A stretch of 64,000 nucleotides of DNA from Rhodobiaceae bacterium (GCA_028278505.1 JANQEG010000079.1:22078-86077), one strand, 5' to 3'; positions 51,455 through 60,610 are shown, numbered from the stretch's first letter. A program made the numbers and translations. Notes: a model not told the origin generated them from the letters alone.

Positions 51455-51889
51455 TCAAAATCCGCGCGGCAGAGGCCGGCGGTATATAGCCGCGAAGATC
51501 GCGCTCGCCTGCGCGCGGGCGGTGGCGCGATCGGTCCGGTCGAGCTTCCCGCATTCATAGTCGTAGCTGGCCCGGTCGGAGGAATCGATCTTCGGACTCC
51601 CGGAGGCGAGGATCACGATCCGCCATGCACACCCGAGTGTGGGTTTGTGTTGGATGGCGCCGTCGCATGTGCTCGACAGGCAAAAGGCGACGTTGCGCTG
51701 CCCCTGATAGTCGCCCTGGAACGCCCTTTCATATTCGGCCGGGAAGACCGTGCGGGCGTATTCGCATGCCGCCTCGTATTTTCCGGTGCACGGGATGGGC
51801 ATGATGAAATCGGACGCCGGCGGCAGTTCCGCCGCTGCAGCTCCTCCCGCGAACAATACGGCCCCAAACCATGCTGCTGCGATCCGCAT
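51455..51889 (-). CDS. Predicted secreted Cys-containing protein (moron candidate)
   Basis: Signal peptide MRIAAAWFGAVLFAGGAAAA; several Cys; minus strand amid plus-strand head genes. Confidence 0.65.
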   Translation of the reverse strand: MRIAAAWFGAVLFAGGAAAAELPPASDFIMPIPCTGKYEAACEYARTVFPAEYERAFQGDYQGQRNVAFCLSSTCDGAIQHKPTLGCAWRIVILASGSPKIDSSDRASYDYECGKLDRTDRATARAQASAIFAAIYRRPLPRGF

Positions 51890-51998
51890 CGCACACCTCC
51901 GCCTCTCACTTATCACGAATGCGGATCGACGTTCTACCCGCGCCCCTCTATCCTATTGTCCTCAACGAGACCGATCACAAGCGAGGAGTCCGGGGGCA

Positions 51999-52412
51999 AT
52001 GGGCGAGACGGGGCGTGCGGTACTGGTAGCTGTGGTGACATCGGTCGTCGCGGTCACCGGGACGATCTGGGCGTCGTCATTGGGTTATTTCAACAAGGAC
52101 CGCGAGCTCGACATCCGCATGGTCGAGATCAGCCTTTCCATTCTGAAGGGCGAGAACAAGGGGACGGACTCCGCCCATGCGCGCCGCTTCGCGCTTAGGG
52201 CGCTGCGAAAATACTCTTCTATCGATCTGTCCGATGACGAGCTCGAATCCTGGGTGGAGTCGGGTGACCTGCCATACGAAACCGTATCCGAGGTATTGGG
52301 CCACTATGATCTCGGAGGCTACGGAGGCGGATGGGCTGATGATCTTGAGTCGAATAAAACCGGCGCCCAAACACTTAATCCGCAGCTCGGCGAAGACCGC
52401 AAAAAGAAGTGA
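51999..52412 (+). CDS. Membrane-anchored hypothetical protein (moron candidate)
   Basis: MGETGRAVLVAVVTSVVAVTGTIWASSLGYFNKDRELDIRMVEISLSILKG; ATG 51999. Confidence 0.6.
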   Translation: MGETGRAVLVAVVTSVVAVTGTIWASSLGYFNKDRELDIRMVEISLSILKGENKGTDSAHARRFALRALRKYSSIDLSDDELESWVESGDLPYETVSEVLGHYDLGGYGGGWADDLESNKTGAQTLNPQLGEDRKKK

Positions 52413-52564
52413 AACACGGATCGACCCACAATCGCCGTGCCGGCGTTTCGGCACCATCCCCCGCACAATCCCTCTCTGGCGGCTCTACCCCGTTCGAAAC
52501 CCGTTCAACGCCGCGATTTTTGCGCTGCTCTCGATAGCGATCCGAGGTCGGGCCGGACTCTGGC

Positions 52565-52586
52565 GGGGCTGACGCGCGTCAGCCCC
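52565..52586. repeat. Perfect 22-bp palindrome
   Basis: GGGGCTGACGC|GCGTCAGCCCC in the non-coding gap before the protease gene. Confidence 0.8.
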
Positions 52587-52620
52587 CTATCGCCGACGGT
52601 GGCAGGCGTAGATTGCCGCC

Positions 52621-53631
52621 ATGACGCGACCGAGCGCAACCCCTCCGGAAAAGAACCGGCTGCCGGCGAACACCGCAGCGGGAACCGTGCTGCTTGAAGT
52701 CGCTGCTGCCGGCGCCGATGGCGGGTCTCCGCCCGAGATGATCAAGGTCACGCCGGTCGGTCAAGTCGAGACCCGCGACGGTCGCAAATACAGCTTCGAC
52801 CCGGCAATGCTCTCCGCGCGCTTCGCCAAAGACGGCGTCGATATACCGGTCGATGTCGATCACGGCATCTCGAAAAAGGCGATGTGGGGCGAGCGCGCGG
52901 ATGCGGTCGGTTGGGTCAAAGAGCTCGTCGCCCGCGATGACGGCCTCTACGCCCGAATTGAGTGGCTGGAGGCCGGGCGCGAAATCCTGTCGGCAAAAAC
53001 GCACCGTTACGTGTCGCCGACGTTCCGTCACAACGATCTCGGTGAGGCCCAGTGGCTGCACTCGATCGCGCTCGTCGCTGCGCCCGCTCTCGCTCTGCCG
53101 GCGGTCGCCGCCGCCAATCCCGCAATGGAGACCTCTATGGACACCTTCAAGAAAATTGCCGCGGCGCTCGGCCTCGGCGAGGCCGCCGATGAAGCGGCCT
53201 GTCTTTCGGCCATCGCCGATCTGCAGGCGAGCAAGGTGGACAACGCCGTTCACGACGAGACGCTTGCGACGCTCTCGGCCACCAAGACCGAGCTCACCGA
53301 GCTGAAGGCGTCGATCCGCGACGACGAAGTCGAGACCCTGATCGAGGGCGCCTTGAAGGCCAAGAAGATCGTGCCGGCACAGCGCGAACAGTACGTCGCT
53401 CTTTGCGCCACCGATGACGGCCTCGCCCAGGTGAAGGCGCTGCTTGAGGTAACGCCCGAGGGTCTGCCGGGCTCCGGGCTCGATACCAAGACGCCGGCCG
53501 GCGACGACACCGAAATCGATCCGGCCGCACTCGCCGCGGAGGCCAGGACCCATATGGCCGATCTCGCCGCCAAAGGCATCACCATCTCGATCGCCGAAGC
53601 GGTCGCGGCCGTAAAGGAGAAGCGCGCATGA
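52621..53631 (+). CDS. Phage protease/scaffold (Mu gpI-like)
   Basis: VTPVGQVETRDGRKYSFDPAMLSARFAKDGVDIPVDVDHGISKKAMWGERADAVGWVKELVARDDGLYARIEWLEAGREILSAKTHRYVSPTF. Confidence 0.92.
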   Translation: MTRPSATPPEKNRLPANTAAGTVLLEVAAAGADGGSPPEMIKVTPVGQVETRDGRKYSFDPAMLSARFAKDGVDIPVDVDHGISKKAMWGERADAVGWVKELVARDDGLYARIEWLEAGREILSAKTHRYVSPTFRHNDLGEAQWLHSIALVAAPALALPAVAAANPAMETSMDTFKKIAAALGLGEAADEAACLSAIADLQASKVDNAVHDETLATLSATKTELTELKASIRDDEVETLIEGALKAKKIVPAQREQYVALCATDDGLAQVKALLEVTPEGLPGSGLDTKTPAGDDTEIDPAALAAEARTHMADLAAKGITISIAEAVAAVKEKRA

Positions 53632-54005
53632 CGCCGAACTTCATCAAATCCCACGAGGCGGCGGCCGATATCGAGCGGTATCGCTTCGTCGCCTTTTCCG
53701 GCACCGGCAAGCTGGTGACCACGGCCGCCGCCGCCACCGATCCGATTATCGGGTCATCCGATACGTTCGGCGCCGAGGCCGGTCAGATGGCCGACATCAT
53801 TCAGGGCGGCTGGGGTTCGATCGAGGCCGGCGGCACGTTTGCGGCCGGCGATCCGCTGACCGCCGATGCTGATGGAAAGGCCGTCAAGGCCGAGCCCGTT
53901 GCCGGTTCGATCGTCCGTATTGGCGGCTTTGCCCAGGATGCCGCCGTTGACGGCGATATTGTCGACTATCTGGTCGCACCGGGCATCATCAACACCCCGG
54001 CCTAG
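53628..54005 (+). CDS. DUF2190-like capsid cement/decoration protein
   Basis: NFIKSHEAAADIERYRFVAFSGTGKLVTTAAAATDPIIGSSD...GGTFAAGDPLTADADGKAVKA. Confidence 0.85.
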   Translation: MTPNFIKSHEAAADIERYRFVAFSGTGKLVTTAAAATDPIIGSSDTFGAEAGQMADIIQGGWGSIEAGGTFAAGDPLTADADGKAVKAEPVAGSIVRIGGFAQDAAVDGDIVDYLVAPGIINTPA

Positions 54006-54041
54006 GACGCCCGGTAGAACTCAAGAGGAAGGAATTCATCC

Positions 54042-55001
54042 ATGGCGCCGAACCGCCCCTTTCCCGTCGACCCGGTTCTGACCGCAATTGCCATCGGTTA
54101 CTCCAATCCGGCCCAGTCGCTGATCGCGGACCAGGTTCTGCCGCGTATGCCGGTCGGCCAGGAGACCTTCAAGTGGACCGAATACCCGCTGGCCGAGGCC
54201 TTCACGCTACCCGACAATCGCGTCGGCCGCCGCGGTCAGGTCAACCAGATCGAATTCACCGGCGAGGAGCGCGAAAGCTCGGTCGAAGATTTCGGTCTCG
54301 ATACGCCCATTCCCTATTCCGATATCACGGCCGCTGCGGCTGCGCGCGCCGGCAAGCTGTCCGCCTACGATCCGGAAGCGCACAGCACGGAATGGCTGAC
54401 AAAGATCAACGAGCTCCTCCGCGAGGTACGTGTAGCGAACCTGATCCAGGACCCGAGCATCTATGCTGCCGAACGGCAGGTGCAGTTGTCCGGCGCGTCG
54501 CAGCTCTCCGACTACGAAAACTCCGACCCGATCGGCGTGCTCCTGGCGGCGGTCGAAGGCACGCTGATCTTCCGGGCCAACAAGCTGGCGATGGGCCAGC
54601 CGACTTGGGCGGTGATCCGGCGCCATCCGAAGCTGATCAATGCGGTCAAGGGCGGCCTGACCACGGAAGGCCTTATCCGCCGCGAGCAGCTCGCTGATCT
54701 CCTCGAAATCCAGGAGGTCCTGGTCGGCGAGGCATACGTCAACACCGCAAAGCCCGGCCAGACGGCAACGATGGCGCGAGCCTGGGGCAAGAGCATCGCC
54801 GCGCTCTACATCGATCCGGCGCCCGGGCCGAACGATATTACCTTCGGCTTCACCGCCCAGTTCGGCACTAAGATTGCCGGCCGGATCGAGGACAAGGACA
54901 TCGGCCTTGAAGGCGGCGTCCGGATTCGCGAGGGCGAGCGGGTCAAGGAACTCGTGGTCGCCAAAGACGTCGGCTACCTCATCGAGGATGTTGTCGCGTA
55001 G
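54042..55001 (+). CDS. Phage major capsid protein
   Basis: PVDPVLTAIAIGYSNPAQSLIADQVLPRMPVGQETFKWTEYPLAEAFTLPDNRVGRRGQ; position after protease and cement genes. Confidence 0.9.
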   Translation: MAPNRPFPVDPVLTAIAIGYSNPAQSLIADQVLPRMPVGQETFKWTEYPLAEAFTLPDNRVGRRGQVNQIEFTGEERESSVEDFGLDTPIPYSDITAAAAARAGKLSAYDPEAHSTEWLTKINELLREVRVANLIQDPSIYAAERQVQLSGASQLSDYENSDPIGVLLAAVEGTLIFRANKLAMGQPTWAVIRRHPKLINAVKGGLTTEGLIRREQLADLLEIQEVLVGEAYVNTAKPGQTATMARAWGKSIAALYIDPAPGPNDITFGFTAQFGTKIAGRIEDKDIGLEGGVRIREGERVKELVVAKDVGYLIEDVVA

Positions 55002-55012
55002 GGGAGAAAACC

Positions 55013-55348
55013 ATGGCGAAGACACGGGCACCGGCCGCGGAGGCCAAAACCGCGACTGCCGCAGAGAAGGCCGAGGTGGAAGCGGCGGCAAAGGCCGCAG
55101 CCGAGAAGGCCGCTGCCGAGGAGCAGGCCAAGGCGGACGCGGCGGCAAAGGCCGCGGCCGAGAAGACGACGGCCGAGGGAAAGGCCGAAGCGGACGCCGG
55201 CGAACGGAAGACAATCCTCGTCTTCAAGCGCGTCTTGCATGACGGCCGCACCTTCGAAATCGGCGCAGAGGATATGAACCGGGCGGAATTCGAAGCTCTG
55301 AAAAAACTCAACGCGGTCGCCCTGGACGAGTGGGGCGACTACGACTAG
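55013..55348 (+). CDS. Ala/Lys/Glu-rich helical phage protein
   Basis: Low-complexity AAKAAAEKAAAEEQAKADAAAKAAAEKTTAEG N-terminus, unique C-terminal ILVFKRVLHDGRTFEIGAEDMNRAEFEALKKLNAV. Confidence 0.75.
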   Translation: MAKTRAPAAEAKTATAAEKAEVEAAAKAAAEKAAAEEQAKADAAAKAAAEKTTAEGKAEADAGERKTILVFKRVLHDGRTFEIGAEDMNRAEFEALKKLNAVALDEWGDYD

Positions 55349-55571
55349 CGGAATTGAGAGCCGCGACGGCGTGGGAGGAAAGCGAGACAGAGCCGTTTGT
55401 ACCACGTCGCCGAGCCGCTGAGGGGGAGTGATCGGTCCTGTTGAAGCGGTCGAAGGCACCGAAAGGACAGGCCGGTCCCGGCGTCTAAAGAATCGGGTGA
55501 AGCGGGCGAGACACACCCGCCGAGACCAGTGGAAGGCTGGCACATAGATCCTCAGAACTTCCGGGTACACG
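55349..55571 (+). ncRNA. Candidate structured RNA in the capsid-gp36 gap
   Basis: 223 nt without a plausible ORF; paired segments GCGAC(ggc)GTGG/CCACGTCGC, GGAC..GTCC, GCGGG/CCCGC, CCAG/CTGG; purine-rich linkers. Confidence 0.45.
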
Positions 55572-56027
55572 ATGCAGTATCTCACAATCGCGGATCTCGA
55601 AGCCCGCTACCCGGCGGAACTGATCAGGCTTGCCGCCGACGAAAACACCGGGCTCCGCGACGATACGCGCATCGAAGCGGCGATCGCCGCCGCAACCGCG
55701 GAGGTCAGGGCCGTGCTGAAGGCCCGGTACTCGGCCGACGAACTCGATCGCCCGGATGCGGACAGCCTGGAGACCCTCAAGGTTTTCACGATCGACGTTG
55801 CGCTCTATCGCATCGCCATCGCCTTTTCGCGGCTGAGCGAGGAAATCAAGGACCGCTACGACGCGACGATCAAGCGCCTGGATGCGATCGCCGCCGGCCG
55901 CGGCGGGCTTTCCTTCGACGGCGGATCGGCCGATCCATCCGATCCGGACGGCGCGATCTCGCCGAACGAAGTCATCATCGACGCGCCCGATCGCGTCTTT
56001 TCCCGCAACCGGGCGCGGGGGATGTGA
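55572..56027 (+). CDS. DUF1320 family protein (Mu gp36-like)
   Basis: MQYLTIADLEARYPAELIRLAADENTGLRDDTRIEAAIAAATAEVRAVLKARY. Confidence 0.88.
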   Translation: MQYLTIADLEARYPAELIRLAADENTGLRDDTRIEAAIAAATAEVRAVLKARYSADELDRPDADSLETLKVFTIDVALYRIAIAFSRLSEEIKDRYDATIKRLDAIAAGRGGLSFDGGSADPSDPDGAISPNEVIIDAPDRVFSRNRARGM

Positions 56028-56506
56028 TGGCCGGCGTTTCCATCACGGTCGATGTCGACGGGCTCGATAGGGTCCTGAAGAAGCTCGATCCGATCTTCAA
56101 TTTCGAGCCTTTGCCGCTGATGGAGGCGATCGCCGCACTCGGCGAAAGCCAGACCCGCCGGCGCATCACGGACGAAAAGACCGCACCGGACGGCACCGCC
56201 TGGCCCGAGAACCTCGAAGGGACCTCGATCCTCCTTCGAACCGGCGGACACCTGCTCGCCTCCTTGGCCTGGGTCGCCTCTGCGACCGAAGCCGAATGGG
56301 GCGCGGGCTGGGAATACGCGCACGTTCACCAGGACGGCGCCGTGATCGAGCCGAAATCCGCCAACCTTTTGGCCTTCGAAATCGGTGGCTTGCCTGTCTT
56401 TGCCAAGAAGGTCGTGATCCCGCCGCGGCCATTTGTCGGGATCTCCGCGGAGAACGCGGTCGAGATCGAGGATCTCATCACCGACTATCTCGGGGTGCTG
56501 CAATGA
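56027..56506 (+). CDS. Phage virion morphogenesis protein (Mu gpG/P2 gpS-like)
   Basis: ALGESQTRRRITDEKTAPDGTAWPENLEG...LRTGGHLLASLAW...WGAGWEYAHVHQDGAVI. Confidence 0.85.
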   Translation: MAGVSITVDVDGLDRVLKKLDPIFNFEPLPLMEAIAALGESQTRRRITDEKTAPDGTAWPENLEGTSILLRTGGHLLASLAWVASATEAEWGAGWEYAHVHQDGAVIEPKSANLLAFEIGGLPVFAKKVVIPPRPFVGISAENAVEIEDLITDYLGVLQ

Positions 56507-57138
56507 TCGCGGCCAAAACCCTTGATGAGATGATCGCGGCAAGTCGCCTGGGCGAAGCGATCACAGCCGCGGTCGCGACCGTCGACGGCCTGATGACCGG
56601 GGTCCATGTGGAAGCCCATCCGGGCAAGCTCGACATTTACGATATCGTCAAGCGCGAGGTCGTTGCGGCGCCTGGCGTTGCCATTGGCTGGTCGCGCATC
56701 CGCGCGGCCCGAGAGGTCGACGGCGATTATCAGACGCCGATCGAATTCACGGCCTACATCGTCGCGGAAGACTACGCCAATCTCACCGAAAAGCGGCGCA
56801 TCCCTAGAGAGACGGTTGCCCACGGAATCGGCAACTACCTCCTCGATATCCTGCACGACCACGAAGCCGCCTATTGGGGATTAGCGGGGATTACAGCTCC
56901 ATACGAAACGCCGCCGCCGGAAATGCGGCCGGTGTTCACGGCCAAGGCCTATGAGCAGGGGGCGTGCTTCTACGCGGTGACCTGGACACAAGGGCTGATC
57001 GGTGTTGGTGCGTCGCATTTCGCCGGCGCGACGCCGGCGGTCGACGAGGACGGCCAGCGCCTCGTCTTTCCCGACGATGAAAGCATCCCGGAATGGATCG
57101 AAGCGGTTGTCGGCGATACCGACGAGGAGGCGCCATGA
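56503..57138 (+). CDS. DUF1834/Mu gp37-like protein
   Basis: Position after gpG; MIAAKTLDEMIAASRLGEAITAAVATVDGLMTGVHVEAHPGKLDIYDI. Confidence 0.65.
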   Translation: MIAAKTLDEMIAASRLGEAITAAVATVDGLMTGVHVEAHPGKLDIYDIVKREVVAAPGVAIGWSRIRAAREVDGDYQTPIEFTAYIVAEDYANLTEKRRIPRETVAHGIGNYLLDILHDHEAAYWGLAGITAPYETPPPEMRPVFTAKAYEQGACFYAVTWTQGLIGVGASHFAGATPAVDEDGQRLVFPDDESIPEWIEAVVGDTDEEAP

Positions 57139-57701
57139 GACCGCTTGTCGCCTCGGAACTTCGCCGCCTGCACCGAAAGGTCGCGCAGGTCGATCGTCGG
57201 CTGGCGCTTGTCGAGCTGCCGGGAAAGGTCGTGCCCGGCAGCCAGGATCTGGAAAAGCGCACGGTCCGCCTGGAGATCGGCGAGTCGGCAGACGGCCGCA
57301 AGGTGATTTCACCGCCGGTCCGCTGGCAGCAGCCTGGCGCCGGCAAGCTGAAAACCCACGCGGTCCCGGCCGACAACGAACAAATGGTGCTGCGGTCGCC
57401 ATCCGGCACGATCGGCTCCGGCTCCCATGCCGACTGGGGCACCTATGACGATGACACCCCGCCCCCCTCTGAAAAGGCCGACGAGACCGTCACGGAATAT
57501 GGCGAGACGCGAACCACCATCCGCGACGATGAGCATCGAACGAAAACGCCGCGCGCGGTCGTCGAATCCGATGATGTGAACCTCGGTGGCGAGGACGGGC
57601 CGCGCGTCGCCCGAATAGGCGACCTTGTTCACGTCCAGGCCGGGTCGTCTGCGGGGCATTGGCCGATCGTCACAGGATCAGAAAAGGTAAAAGCGAAATG
57701 A
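57135..57701 (+). CDS. Phage baseplate assembly protein V (Mu gp45/P2 gpV-like)
   Basis: LRRLHRKVAQVDRRLALVELPGKVV...VRWQQPGAGKLKTHAVPADNEQMVLRSPSG; followed by W, J, I genes. Confidence 0.8.
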   Translation: MRPLVASELRRLHRKVAQVDRRLALVELPGKVVPGSQDLEKRTVRLEIGESADGRKVISPPVRWQQPGAGKLKTHAVPADNEQMVLRSPSGTIGSGSHADWGTYDDDTPPPSEKADETVTEYGETRTTIRDDEHRTKTPRAVVESDDVNLGGEDGPRVARIGDLVHVQAGSSAGHWPIVTGSEKVKAK

Positions 57702-58081
57702 CTGACACGAAAACCTACGTCGCCACGAAGCTCGCACCGCCCCGCGTCGCCGGACGCCGGATGAAGCCGGGAGAAGAACTCAAACTCACCGAGGCGGAAG
57801 CGCGGTCGGAGCTGCGGGCCAGCCACATCGTGAAAAAGGATGGCAAAGCCGACCCGGAAAATCCTTTCGGCAAGCCGACGGCGAAGCTTGCAGAGATCCA
57901 GGCTCGCGCTCGGGGAGAGGTTAAACCGGCGGCCCCGCCCGAGGATCAATCGGGGTCGGACGGCGCAGAGGAGGAGAGCGTCGGCGTTGAGGCACGAGAT
58001 GACGCAGGCGGCGGCGATGCTCGCGCCGGCGATGAAGGTGCTGGCGGCCGCTCGCGCAAAGGCCGCTCCAAGGCCGATTGA
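57698..58081 (+). CDS. Hypothetical phage protein
   Basis: YVATKLAPPRVAGRRMKPGEELKLTEAEARSELRASHIVKKD then acidic/disordered tail. Confidence 0.6.
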   Translation: MTDTKTYVATKLAPPRVAGRRMKPGEELKLTEAEARSELRASHIVKKDGKADPENPFGKPTAKLAEIQARARGEVKPAAPPEDQSGSDGAEEESVGVEARDDAGGGDARAGDEGAGGRSRKGRSKAD

Positions 58082-58103
58082 AGGTCGTTCGAAGAGGCTT
58101 CAA

Positions 58104-58511
58104 ATGCAGGCGATCCGGTACAGGACGGGGACTGACGAGGCGACGGGAAAGCTATTGAGCGGCTGGCCTCATGTCGAACAGTCCCTGCGTAAAATCTGGA
58201 CGACCCGCACCGGCCTGCGGGTCATGCGTCTGGATTTTGGCTCGGAGCTGCGGGCGTTTCTGGGCGAGGACATTACGCCGGCCCTTGCGCTCGATCTCTA
58301 TGACGCGCTGGTTACGGCGGCTCACGCATGGGAACCGGAGTACCGAATTCGCGGCCTGCAGCTCGTCCATCTGACGCGCCTCGGTTCCCTCGGCCTGCGC
58401 CATTCGGGGACCTACTATCCGGAGGGCCGGTTCGGAAACTACGAAATCGCGTTCGATGCCGGCAGCATTGCGGCGCTGCAGCGCTTCCAAAATCTCGGGA
58501 GGGCGGCGTGA
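58104..58511 (+). CDS. Baseplate protein W (GPW/gp25 family)
   Basis: GWPHVEQSLRKIWTTRTGLRVMRLDFGSELRAFLGEDITPALALDLYDALVTAAHAWEPEYRI. Confidence 0.88.
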   Translation: MQAIRYRTGTDEATGKLLSGWPHVEQSLRKIWTTRTGLRVMRLDFGSELRAFLGEDITPALALDLYDALVTAAHAWEPEYRIRGLQLVHLTRLGSLGLRHSGTYYPEGRFGNYEIAFDAGSIAALQRFQNLGRAA

Positions 58512-59395
58512 CCCGATTTGATGTCCTTTCGCTGGGAGGGCTCCCTGCACCCGACGTAATCGAGGAGCTGGATTACGAGGTCCTCCTTGACGAGGGTAAG
58601 GCGAAATTCTCTGAATTCTGGGAAATCCTGCGCGCCGAAAACCCAGGTCTTGTTGAGTTCGATACGCTGATGATCGAGTCCGAGCAGGTGACGATCTGGC
58701 TCGAAGCGCTGGCTTATCGCGAGACGTTGCTCCGCGCGCGGGTTAACGATGCAGCCCGCGCGGTGATGGTCAGGTTCGCAAAAGGCGCCGATCTGGAGAA
58801 TCTCGCCGCGCTCTTCCCTGTTGTGCGCCAGCCCGGCGAAACCGATGAGCGACTTCTCGAACGGCTTCTTTTGGCGCCCGAGGCCTACTCGGTTGCTGGT
58901 CCCTATGGAGCCTACCGGTTCTTCGCGATGACGGCCGCGCCGTCCGTCAAAAGCGTCGCCGTGTTTAAGGAAGGTGTCGGCGACGATGAAAAGATCGTGG
59001 TGGTGCCGCTCGATGGGGCTGGGGACGGTGTGCCGTCGCAAGAGACGCTTGATGCAATCCGGGTTGCTCTGGATCCGGAAACCAGCATTCCCGCGACCGC
59101 CGTGGTCGTCGTTCGTGCCCCGACAGTCGACGCGTATGACGTGACGGCTCAATTGCTGATCCCGCACGGAGCGGATGCGAACGTCATCCTCGCCGAGGCG
59201 GAAAAGTCGCTGCGAGCATATGCGGACAAGCGCCATAAGGGCGGCGTCAAGGTCTACCGCAACGGCCTGATCGCGGCGCTGAAGGTATCACCGGTCGAGG
59301 ATGTCACTTTGAGCGAGCCGCTCGCCGATGTAGAGCCGGCCATGGACGCTGCGGCGTGGCTTGATCAGGTCTCGCTAGCAGCGGCGGTAATCTAA
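58508..59395 (+). CDS. Baseplate J-like protein
   Basis: LRARVNDAARAVMVRFAKGADLENLAALFPVVRQPGETDERLLERLLLAPEAYSVAGPYGAYRFFAMTAAPSVKSVAV; GTG start. Confidence 0.92.
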   Translation: MTRFDVLSLGGLPAPDVIEELDYEVLLDEGKAKFSEFWEILRAENPGLVEFDTLMIESEQVTIWLEALAYRETLLRARVNDAARAVMVRFAKGADLENLAALFPVVRQPGETDERLLERLLLAPEAYSVAGPYGAYRFFAMTAAPSVKSVAVFKEGVGDDEKIVVVPLDGAGDGVPSQETLDAIRVALDPETSIPATAVVVVRAPTVDAYDVTAQLLIPHGADANVILAEAEKSLRAYADKRHKGGVKVYRNGLIAALKVSPVEDVTLSEPLADVEPAMDAAAWLDQVSLAAAVI

Positions 59396-60594
59396 TGTTG
59401 GCCTCCGAAACCCACCTCCAGCCAACGAACGCGCCGCCGCTTGAACAGGCGGCGGCCGGCACGACGGTTTTGATTGACGGTATTCCCGTCCCGATCCGCG
59501 ATCTATGGGACCCGTGGACGTGTCCTGAAAGCCATCTGCCCTGGCTGGCCGAAACGCTTTCTGTTGATTTTTGGGATGAGAGTTGGCCTCTGCTCAAAAA
59601 GCGAGCGGTCGTTGCCGAGTCGCTTGCCCTGCACCGCAAGAAAGGATCGATATTTGCGCTTCGGCGGTACGCGGACCTCGCCGGTGGCGAAGTCACGAAG
59701 GTCATTCGTCCGCCCCAAAAGGTCTATTCCGGAGCTTCGCTGACGCGAAGCGAGCGGGACGCCTGGCACGAGACCTTACCGCAGGTCCGCGTCTGGCGCC
59801 GGCGGGATATCCGATCGCGACCCTATCTCCTGATATCCGGGGGACCAGGGAGGTCCGCCTTTTTCGAGGGGAAATTCGCACAGCCGTCGACGCCGATGGA
59901 GCGGGTGGCAAGGTACGTCGTAGACGGTGTCGAAAAGGATGCCGAGGTGACGGACTTCGGATCATACTATCGGGTCCACATTCCCTCGACACGCGGTGCC
60001 GCCGTCTTCTCCGGTGACATTTTGGGGCAGCGTTTCTGGATACCGTCCCGCGCTGGCGAACGCCTGTTCACCGTACAGCCGCGGATGGCGATGCCATCCA
60101 GGGCGGCGCTTGGTCCGCGGCTGCGGGCTGTCACGGCGGAACCCTATCTGGTCGCCGAAAATGCGCCCCGCGGCTATGGCGTGTTCGCCGGCGACATTCT
60201 CGGACGGCAGTTCTGGGTGCCGACGGATGCGCACGAACGGCTCTACCACCGCTGGCCGATCCTGCTACCGGGCTCGCCCATCCGCCGGGCCATCAACCGC
60301 ATGGCATGCCAGTTTATGGGCGTCGGCTTCTATCGATGGCCTCGACACACATTGCGCCTGCACGTCCGGCTTCCCGGAAAGAGGAGTCCGCGTCAGGCCG
60401 GCGAAGGGATCATCGTACCGCACAGCCGGTTCTGGCTGAAGCACGATCCGCGGCCGCTTCGAATGCTTCGACGCGCGTTGACTGCCGCCAAGAGCGGTCA
60501 CGACACGATCTATCTGAGGACAGCAGAGGCGGCCGGCCTGCGTATCGGCAAGCCGCTCCTCGTTGGTGACCGACTGATCGTCGGCCGGCCGTAA
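59395..60594 (+). CDS. Phage tail protein I with long C-terminal extension
   Basis: IRDLWDPWTCPESHLPWLAETLSVDFWDESWPLLKKRAVVAESLALHRKKGSIFALRRYADLAGG. Confidence 0.9.
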   Translation: MLASETHLQPTNAPPLEQAAAGTTVLIDGIPVPIRDLWDPWTCPESHLPWLAETLSVDFWDESWPLLKKRAVVAESLALHRKKGSIFALRRYADLAGGEVTKVIRPPQKVYSGASLTRSERDAWHETLPQVRVWRRRDIRSRPYLLISGGPGRSAFFEGKFAQPSTPMERVARYVVDGVEKDAEVTDFGSYYRVHIPSTRGAAVFSGDILGQRFWIPSRAGERLFTVQPRMAMPSRAALGPRLRAVTAEPYLVAENAPRGYGVFAGDILGRQFWVPTDAHERLYHRWPILLPGSPIRRAINRMACQFMGVGFYRWPRHTLRLHVRLPGKRSPRQAGEGIIVPHSRFWLKHDPRPLRMLRRALTAAKSGHDTIYLRTAEAAGLRIGKPLLVGDRLIVGRP

Positions 60595-60610
60595 GGAAAG
60601 GACGCTACCC

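Noticed and set aside
52565-52586. Intrinsic terminator
   Set aside because: Perfect palindrome but no T-tract on either side; kept as an unexplained palindrome instead
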